From Budorcas taxicolor (Eukaryota > Chordata > Mammalia > Artiodactyla > Bovidae), in contig NC_068935.1 of assembly GCF_023091745.1 (NCBI RefSeq), forward strand, positions 64,752,724-64,816,723: a DNA stretch of 64,000 nt. The letters run 5' to 3'. Shown here in pieces: positions 55,501 through 64,000 of this stretch. Each line of letters opens with the position of its first letter. Position 1 is the first letter of the stretch. The translations under genes and the position numbers were made by a program. The notes beneath the pieces were generated by a model. The model did no database searches. It had not been told where the DNA came from and worked only from the letters and a program-made list of their open reading frames with translations.

Positions 55501-58487
55501 ACTCCTTCAGTAAACAAAGCTTTGCTGATAAAAACAATTAAAATAACTCCATGTTGAATAGTTCCAGAGATAAACTGGAATCACAAGCATCTTCATTTAT
55601 GTAAAGCCAGTGAGGACCTTTCCGGCCAAATAAAACTGTTGTGTCATTGCTAAACAGTAATAGTTACCTCCTTTAAAAAAAAGAAAAGTTAGTTTTTCTG
55701 AGGAATAATTGTAATACGTGTTTTAAAATACTAAATTTCTATCTTCAGGAACTTAAATGACCTGCTGTAACAGGCTTGATTTAATATTGGTAAAATTAAA
55801 ATTTCTTAACATTTCTATATGCTAATGTGTCAGTTTTCAAAGATTCTTTAAGTTGCATGCTACAGCTCCTGGTTTTTCCGCAGCACTGAAGACATCAAAG
55901 ACTGAAAAGAATCTTCAAAAACTATTATGTCTATGGTTATCAACATTACTTTTCCTTTTGTACAGAATGCCATGTTTGAGATCCTTTTACTTTACCAAAA
56001 CAAGGAAAAGAGAATATCTGGTTATGATCTAAAGGTGATGACAGCTTTAAAGAAACATTTTGTTTCCTCTCCCCAGGTTAAATGAGACCATGTATACTCC
56101 ATGAAAAGAGACAAATTGTGAATATAATTTAAAACATAGTGTTTAGTCGAACTGGTATCTATTTAAATATTGATGATCAAAAGAATCCATTCCATCCTAG
56201 ACTTAGAAAAATATTTCATGGTAAAAGTTATAGTTTGAAACAATTTTCAACAACAATTCCACCTCTTTGTCTAATCTGCCTCTTTTCCATAACCATGACT
56301 TATAGCCCCAATATCTATTCAGCTACCTCATAAAAATTGGCTTTTGGTGACAAAAGAAGAAGAAAAGAAAGTGTGGATGATCAGTACAAATCCATCACCC
56401 AGGCTTAAGAAACACTTAAAGTCTATGTTTGCATCTTCTTCACATATAAAGCAGAATGCATTATCATTGTTGGACTGATATGCTTCGTGTAAAATATTAA
56501 TTCAATCTAGTCAAAGCTGAGAATTGTCAGGAGGATAATATACCCTTCTAATGTATGAACTCTTTAAAATATTTTCAAAGTTAAGGTAATAGAAGAATAA
56601 AGAATGTGGTTCTATGTTAGTCAGACCACCTGAAGGGTCAGACTTCATTAGAAGGCAACCAAGCATTTTGCCTTAGAGCCCATGGAATTCATTTAAACTT
56701 TTCCAGGGAAGAAGAAAATAAAGCTTGAATTTTGGGAAAATATCTAGTAATCTCTCACTCTAGAGATTTGCTTAGACACCTTTATGGTGTCTGATAATAT
56801 TTATTTTAACAAAATTCACCAGATAGTTACTTGGTTTTCCAGTCTATCTCATCCTCTGTATACACAGCCTAAATGTCAAAGGAAAGCACTTCAACATTAA
56901 ACAGCAGACATTCATTTTACCAGACAAAAAATTTATACAATATAACTAAAACTTAAATCATGCAATACAAATTGTGAACATTACACATTTGAAAGCAAAT
57001 AGTAAACAAAATAACATCTTGTTAAAAGAAAAAAATACATAAACACAGTAACAAATGGCAAAAAGCAATCACCATTTGTCCTTTAGCAAAATGCAGTTTT
57101 TAAAAAAACTCCCTCCTTTAACGTTTAATTTTTGTCTTTATTAAAAAAGACAAACATATTTGCCCACACTCTTCATTAAATGTGCCAGTTTATAAGGCTT
57201 ATCAGGAATTGTTTCCACAGCAGTTCAAAAATCCAAAGAAAAACTAAGCCAGTAAAAGATAGTATTAATATTTTTTTTTTACTTAGAATACAGTAAGTTG
57301 ATGATACACAGTAGTAAAACTTTCTTTCTCCTAATTTAGAGGTTAGTAGCAAAATAGACTCCTGTGCAGCTTGCTATACAATGTTGACATAGATTCTGTT
57401 ACTCTTTTACATATGCCAATACTATGATCATAGGTAAGGAGACAACACTGACCTGCTAACTGACACTGATCCTTGGAGCAATCTCAAAGTTTGCCACATT
57501 TCAATCTCAAAATACATTTCGGCTATAATATGAGTGATTTATCACATAGTAGTAGCTGTCAGAGTAAACTCTGAGATAAAACAAAAACATCTGGAATCAT
57601 AAACAGAGGAGAACAGTAGCTGAATTTTAATCCAAACCTGGCATTCTCACTTAATTAGGAACAGGGAACAGCTAATTAGTATTTGAATGCTTCATGTTTT
57701 TAAAAAGGTTTGTACTTTAGCTCCAAACAAAGATGAGCTAATATGCATTTTGGATGTAAACAAGATTAAAGATCAGGAATAGCAATAAACATAGCCTCTC
57801 CAGAGGAATGTCAGGGAGTGTGGGAACTTACACAGGGTGACATACTTACATTTCAGGAGAGCTGGCAGAGTTTATTGCTTTAAGATTTATAAGATAATTA
57901 AAAGGGGGAATTCAAATACATACAAAATTGACCATTGTAAAAATAAAAGTAAAGGCCCACACAGTCCATTCTTAGTACAGCACTGCTTGACATGGGCATA
58001 CCCCATGACACAGGAGTCTGGTGTGTCCTTCATACAGGAGATGAGCCTCTACTCATCAGTTTTCTTTAAAGGGACATACCTGGTTGTTCCAAACTCAAGT
58101 AAGTATGAGATTTGCCTTCTGTGGTACATTTCTGATGCTTATGAAAAATAAAAAGCTAAAATCAGGCATCATAAAGAAGGTGGATATGTGGCAAAAGGCC
58201 AGAAGAAAATACATGGGGATTTCTTGTAGTTCAACTGAAGTTAATTAAATATGTCTATTTGTAAAAAGATATAATTAGTTTATTTTTAAGTAGCAGTTAA
58301 TTTGAAAATACTGTTCAGTTTCCCCTATCGTTCAATATAAGCTGTTTGACTATCAAATAATGAGACATTCCAGGATGTTATTTTTAAGCAATGCCTCTTT
58401 GTTATTCATTTCAAATAATTGATATTAATAAATTTCTCAAAAAAATATTTGCCTCAGTTCTTCTCCATGATTTATTTTTTTTAAATA
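52503..58487. other. Six kb almost free of recognisable transposons
   Basis: No Bov-B, SINE or L1 text that I can recognise. The region is AT-rich. Small frames at 54000-54200, 54385-54591 and 57837-58151 (104 codons) have no known motif. AATAAA occurs on the plus strand at 55158-55163 and on the minus strand at 55195-55200. Candidates are untranslated or intronic gene DNA, or conserved non-coding DNA; nothing in the sequence decides. Confidence 0.5.
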
Positions 58488-58627
58488 CGGGGAAGGAGGA
58501 GGAAGGGGGATTCAGGATGGGGAACATGTGTATACCTGTGGCGGATTCATGTTGATGTATGGCAAAACCAATACAATATTGTAATGTAATTAACCTCCAA
58601 GTAAAATAAATAAATTTATATTTTAAA
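58488..58627 (+). mobile_element. L1 LINE 3' end, plus strand
   Basis: Text aggatggggaacatgtgta and ggcaaaaccaatacaatattg, then taacctccaagtaaaataaat, the L1 3' terminus with an A-rich tail. Confidence 0.9.
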
Positions 58628-58631
58628 AATT

Positions 58632-58752
58632 TAATTTATTTAATTTAATTGGAGGCTAACTACTTTACAATGTTGTGGTGGTTTTTGCCATACATTGACA
58701 TAAATCAGCCACGGGTATACATGTATCCCCCATCGTGAACCTTCCTGGCACT
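58632..58752 (-). mobile_element. L1 LINE 3' end, minus strand
   Basis: Reversed L1 3' terminus (ttaattggaggctaactactt, gggtatacatgtatccccca) directly after the plus-strand copy. It ends after about 120 bp. Confidence 0.9.
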
Positions 58753-59158
58753 ATTTCACTGAATTGGGTTAAAGCAACATACCTGCTCCATACAAATAGA
58801 TCTTCTACAGTATATAGAGAGCATCAGAAGCCTTAAAAAATCCTTCAGAGCATGGACTGACTGGAATGTTACACTGATATGAATTAATGTGATGTTTTAT
58901 AACGTGTAGGGAAAGCGGCAATTCCAGTAGTAGAAATTGCATGTACTGCCACAGGGAACTGGTTATTGGGGAAGCATAAAAATTCAGTTGGAATTTTGTA
59001 TAGAATGTGTGGTACCTCTGTCATATCAGAACTTAATTCTAGGGCAGATGTAAAAATAACATAATGGACTAGTTTTTGCTTGGGTAAAGAGAGCACTTTA
59101 GGAGGGGAATTGATTTTTTTTTTTAGTATACTATTTAGCACATTGGACTACTGTTGTA
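58753..59158. other. Unassigned DNA
   Basis: Nothing recognised; T-rich run near 59,115-59,125. Confidence 0.4.
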
Positions 59159-59166
59159 TTAGATTC

Positions 59167-59397
59167 TTTTGTTGTTCTTGTTTAGTTACTAAGCCGTTTC
59201 CAACTCTTTTGCAACACCATGGACTGTAGCTCCTCCCTGGATCTCTAGGCTCCTTTGTCCATGGGATTTCCTAGGTAAGAATACTGGAGTGGATTGCCAT
59301 TCCCTTCTCCAGGGAATCTTCCTGACCCAGGGACTGAACTCACATCTCCTGCATTGGCAGGTGGATTTTTTATCAGTAGGCCACCAGGGAAGTCCTG
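59167..59397 (-). mobile_element. Bov-tA SINE
   Basis: Minus-strand head ggacttccctggtggcctac, box B-like gagttcagtccctgggtcag, body to the gttggaaacggcttagtaac end. Flanked by ttagattc at 59159-59166 and 59398-59405. Confidence 0.92.
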
Positions 59398-59405
59398 TTA
59401 GATTC

Positions 59406-59622
59406 CTGCTGCTGCTGCTGCTGAGTCGCTTCAGTCGTGTCCGACTCTGTGCGACCCCATAGACGGCAGCCAACCAGGCTCCCCCGTCCCTGGGATTCTC
59501 TAGGCAAGAACACTGGAGTGGGTTGCCATTTCCTTCTCCAATGCATGAAGGTGAAAAGTGAAAGCGAAGTTGCTCAGTCATGTCCGACTCTTAGCGACCC
59601 CATGGGCCATTGCCTTCTCCGA
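59406..59622 (-). mobile_element. Bov-A2 SINE, second monomer partly deleted
   Basis: CTG triplets at 59,406-59,422, the first monomer, the caatgcatgaaggtgaaaag linker, then a shortened second monomer ending gccattgccttctccga. Flanked by ttagattc at 59398-59405 and 59623-59630. Confidence 0.92.
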
Positions 59623-59630
59623 TTAGATTC

Positions 59631-62600
59631 CTAGGAGGCATGAAAATAATGATGGGTATTTGCCAGCAGCCTTTGGTGGGTATCCATTAAGTAAACAGTT
59701 AAATATACTTGAGGCCATTTCTTGGGCATTTCAAGCAAAATGGCCCATTTGTTTCTAATCAGTGGAGCAGCTTAGGTATCTGGCCATGTCTAGACAGAGG
59801 GTGAGCAATGGAAAATATCCATGATGTGACTGACCCATAATCTGCCTTTCTCCTTTCATATATATATATATATATTTCTGGGTCTGTTTAATTGTTGATA
59901 GCTTAATGAAGAGGATTGAAGATGGAAGGAGAGTAGAAAATGATAAAGGAGTATTTTTTTGCTGCTTAGGTATGTGTTTTTATTGTTGCCTTCTTTATAT
60001 GTAAGGAACAAACTAGTATAAAGGTATTAAATAACTTGCTCTACCATCAACAAATCAAAGGAAGAACTAGGTGTGGTAAAACCTACAAACTAGAGCTCTC
60101 TATATTTCCTTAGAGAACTCTACAGGCAATGTGCTTTTTTCAGAAAGGTGATCTTCAATGCAGTGATAATAAATATTGATTATTTGCACATATGAATTAC
60201 CTCCTCACATTAATTCCTATTAAATCTCAGGTCATCCAAATATAAAGCTATTTCATAGCAATTACAGCATAAACTGGGTTTGTCTGCATTTTGTCACACC
60301 ATTTAGAAATAGCATTTTCTGTGTCTTAAAAATTCTTCCACCTACTTACCCCACTAGGATGATCCAGGTTTAATGTGATAATGTTTATGAAGCACTATGA
60401 ACTCCATGGAAGAAAATGGTTATGAAAGTGTAATGTATCATGTTCAATCATCATTATGATTATCCCCTAAACACTGTGAAGCCCAATCTCTAACTTTTTC
60501 CTGTACATGCAAGGTTCTAACTATCAGCAATGAACACATAGTAATTGATGGTTCCATATTTTAAGAATTTGAGTATGACTTTCAAAGAATTACAACACTA
60601 GATAAGCAGGTAACTGCTACAGCACCCTATTCGTGCCTATGATCAGTTGGAGTTCCGGCATCAGTGTTCAGGCTGCACAGAAAAAAACAATAAAACCTGG
60701 TCAAAATTTCATTCCAACAAACAAAATCCAAAATCTACTCCAAATCAAAAAAAAAAAAATCCATAATGAATTTCACTAAAAAACGCAAACTGACTTTCTA
60801 GTATTTTGCTGAGCTATACATTTTCAAGATTTGAATAAAGCTGTGTGCAGTAAATGTATTACTTCATTACAAATATCCCTTAATCATGTGTTCATTGATG
60901 TGACCCTCATTCTATTAAAAGCAAAATTATACAAAGGTGAGCAAAATTGTAGCTTTGCATAATTTAAAGCTCAATCAAATTATCTGGGTGTGATATTGAC
61001 AATATAAAAATGGCCTAAATGATATTCCCTAACTCTAAAATATGCATTATGAGCCCCTTGTGCATGTTCTACTGTTTTACTACCTGTAGTGAAATGCATG
61101 ACTAGCTTAATAAGCAAGACATTTCAAAAACATATTTATTCACCTTCACAATCTAAAACATGAGTAAAGATTCACACCATTTTCTCTGAATCAAAATCTT
61201 TGATAATGATTGCAATTTCCTTTCAGGATGAGATTTCTTTCCCCAACAGGATGGTTATTTAAAAGTAAACTCCCACTTAAAAAGAAAAAAAAAACTGCTA
61301 AGAAACATGTCTATTATGTTTTTGAAGGCTCAATTTAAGTGTAGAAAATAATTTTTTCTACCCAGGACTCATGTTTTCTTCCAAGTGTTGTCTCAAATCT
61401 TATTCACTTATATAATATAAACAAAGAGATTGCCTTAAGAACTACTAGGCTTATTTTGAGCTATCAAAATAAATATCACAGGCATATTTTGAGCTATCAA
61501 ATCTTTCTTTTTGTGGGTAGCTAACTTATTCATGAACAAATGCCAATATTTTATAAATGATTTACCCTGCTAAGTATTACATTTCTATTTTCTTGAAATT
61601 TGTTTAATTAGTCATATGCTTCTAATTTGCAAATGGGCATTATGCCCTTTGGTACTAAAATAAGATCACATTAAAAGATCATGTTATCTTAACTTGAATA
61701 AGAGAGAGATAAAGCATGCTGGTCAATGGTCCACTTTAGTCTTAGCTTCAATCCAAACTAATTTTATACAGTTATTTGTATGAAGTCGACTCCAATTCTG
61801 AAATGTGTTCAGAATGTGATAAATAAGCAACAGTAATGAGGTTACTTTGAGGTCCAGTTAGATATTAGTACAGTAATATAAAAACAATGCTTCTAATCTG
61901 AGAGTAGGAAAAGAAGGCCATTACAAGATAGTGGCAGATTAAAAAAAAAGTAACATTTGATTGCTCTTTCTCTAGAGAAAAGCATTGCTTTAGAATCATT
62001 TTCAGAATGGTGTAGTGCTTATTTTAATCATGTGGTGGTTCTGCGAAAAAAAAAAATGGAGATTTAATGAAAATTATAACTACTTAGCCTTATTAGCCCT
62101 AAAAATTTCTGACTTATACGTTAGTCAAAGCAAATACCAGTACAAGTCATTTTTTTATTGTAAATGGTATCATAATGAGTATCAATCTCTCTTACTTATA
62201 TTTAACTCACTGTATTTTTGAGAATGAATTCTTTAATATACCATTTTCTCCTTTATTTAATCTCTAGTTCCTGTAAGAAATATCCTCAAAAGGGATATGG
62301 ATATCTCTTATTCTCATATGGGGATAAAATATAAAATTATGTTTACCACAACTATATACTAAAGAACAGATGTTTTACATATCAATTATGGAATGACAAA
62401 TATTTCACTCCTATTAAAATCTATATACACAAACAGAAAGGCTAACTTCAAATGTATTTTATAAGGCATAGTAATAATATCTTGTACTTATATTTGTCAA
62501 AGAATATGGATCTAACTTATCGATGAGGAAGATCAAGCAAACATAATTTTAGTAAAATTAAGGCAGAGAAGTAGCATGACTTCTCAAGGTTAGTAACTGA

Positions 62601-63654
62601 GTTAGCCAGTTAGTAACTGAGAAATCCTGATGACTAGACCAGTCTTCTTCCTACTACTTCATTTTGCCTCCTATAGATGAGTTAAAAATAGCAATAAACT
62701 TTCATGTGTTCAACACACAGACCTGAAAATTTTGAGCTACACTAAGAGTTCTAAAAGTTTTTGAATTTTACTTTCCAGAGAGGAAGAGAAAGAAAGGTAA
62801 AGGAGAATAAATAAAAACTACTATTCATGGGATGCTGACTATGTTAGAAGGCATACTAAGCCATTCTAAACATTTATGTCACATGTGGAATGCTATATTT
62901 TTCACTACTTATTGTAGATCATACCATGGTAAAAGAGGTAAGCTGCTTATGTGTCTATGCTATTGCAGTAAAAATTCTAGGGTCATATAACCCAACTTTT
63001 ATACATATGTAAGTTACAAAATGCTTTGCAAAAGTCAAATTTACTTGAGTTTTGTATAGGATGTACATTGGCGATATTTTAATGCAATATGTAAAAGTAC
63101 AACTATGTTCTTTTCATAACTTTTAACTATTTACTTTTAATGCTTAATTGTTAGAAAAACACTATAAAACTCAAAGTAATCATAATATGAAATCAAAATA
63201 CGGAGAAAATGACAATGAGAGTAATGTAAAAACATTAAATGTTTATTTGAACATTAAAAATGACCACTTCCAACATTTCCCATTGAAATGCAGTTATCAG
63301 GAGATTGTAAGATTTGAGTTGCAGGTTTTGACTTATTCATTTTAGTTACTCATCAATGGTGGGATCTACAAGACACTCATTTGTATTGTTTTGAAGATAG
63401 TGAGAGCACTTAAATTTGGAAGAATAGGGAATTAGAGAAGAAAAACATAAAAAAGACGCTTCCTTTAAAGCTAATAGAGGAATTGGTGAACTTGTTGTTC
63501 AAATAATCATTTGTAATATTGAGGTAGTATCCAACTTTAATATACAGGTTATTACTAGTGTTCAAGTATTAAATATGCAAATCATAAACTTTGGGGTTAA
63601 TGGATTAAGGAGCATCAAGGAGGTCTGTAAAAAATTCTAAACAATATCTTTCTT
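59631..63654. other. Unassigned AT-rich DNA
   Basis: Four kb without recognised element or convincing frame; the longest frames (62015-62221, 63148-63345) are AT-driven and have no motif. Holds a short (TA)n at 59,859-59,875 and several A-runs. Confidence 0.5.
59859..59875. repeat. (TA)n microsatellite
   Basis: An uninterrupted alternating AT run of about 17 bp. Confidence 0.9.
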
Positions 63655-64000
63655 TAAATTATTTTTTTAATTTTAATTGGAGGTTAATTACTTTACAATA
63701 TTGTATTGGTTTTGCCATACATCAACATGAATATACTTGTTCCCCATCCTGAACCCCCCTCCCACCTCCCTCCCCATACCATCCCTCTGGGTCGTCTCAG
63801 TGCACCAGCCTCAAGTATCCAGTATCATGCATCGAACCTGGACCGACGATTCGTTTCACATATGATATTATACATGTTTCAATGCCATTCTCCCAAATCA
63901 TCCCATCCTCACCCTCTCCCACAGAGTCCAAAAGACTGTTCTATACATCTGTCTCTCTTTTGCTGTCTCACATACAGGGTTATCGTTATTTAATTTCCAA
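63655..64000 (-). mobile_element. L1 LINE 3' end, cut by window edge
   Basis: Reversed L1 3' UTR from ttttaattggaggttaatta through the C-rich ccatcctgaacccccctccc segment to gctgtctcacatacagggtt. It continues beyond the window. Changes against 24,185-24,500 and 30,682-30,884 are few, so it is fairly young. Confidence 0.93.

Noticed and set aside
57837..58151. 104-codon frame as a gene
   Set aside because: No recognisable domain, signal or splice structure, and length is within chance in AT-rich DNA; kept only as part of the transposon-poor region.

Overview
This is a stretch of ruminant (cattle-like) nuclear DNA. Bov-B (RTE-clade LINE) copies with the diagnostic ACTGA-repeat 3' tail, tRNA-headed Bov-tA SINEs, dimeric Bov-A2 SINEs ending in CTG/CAG triplets, and L1 copies with the ruminant 3' UTR occur throughout. 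Together they place the window in Ruminantia, most likely Bovidae. I find no intact host protein-coding gene, no rRNA, no functional tRNA and no CRISPR array. All long open frames are remnants of retroelement endonuclease, reverse transcriptase, gag or env.

Layout: 1-12,850 is a decayed class I (gammaretrovirus-like) endogenous retrovirus on the minus strand, with a probable 3' LTR, env, integrase tail, reverse transcriptase, protease and gag. Two Bov-B copies (4,097-5,641 and 6,864-9,930) interrupt it, each with clean target-site duplications (TSDs), as do SINEs. A third Bov-B covers the left edge. 14,040-26,000 is a pile of L1 fragments on both strands holding several Bov-B copies. One of these (20,074-23,455, minus) has a GC-rich tandem-repeat 5' end and carries a 392-bp LTR at 21,578-21,969. 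25,966-28,383 is an ERV-L relic (RT, gag, MLT2-like LTR) on the minus strand.

28,384-31,100 is mostly unassigned AT-rich DNA with one Bov-tA and one L1 3' end. 31,125-41,654 is a second L1/Bov-B mosaic. It includes an inverted (twin-priming-like) L1, an ancient MLT1-like LTR inside an old L1, an LTR with an internal duplication, and a tail-to-tail pair of Bov-B copies. 42,373-45,740 is a long Bov-B with a nearly open RT frame. 47,440-49,225 is an L1 3' part split by a SINE and a Bov-B stub.

52,503-58,487 has almost no recognisable transposons. From there to the end only L1 3' ends, two SINEs at one target site and AT-rich unassigned DNA are seen, with no Bov-B. The elements do not form a joint pathway; their relation is stratigraphic. 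Old ERVs and L1 were hit by Bov-B and SINEs, and one Bov-B was then hit by an LTR element. At least 16 Bov-B segments make up roughly 19 kb of the 64 kb. All family names rest on recognising motifs and consensus-like text by eye, not on a search.
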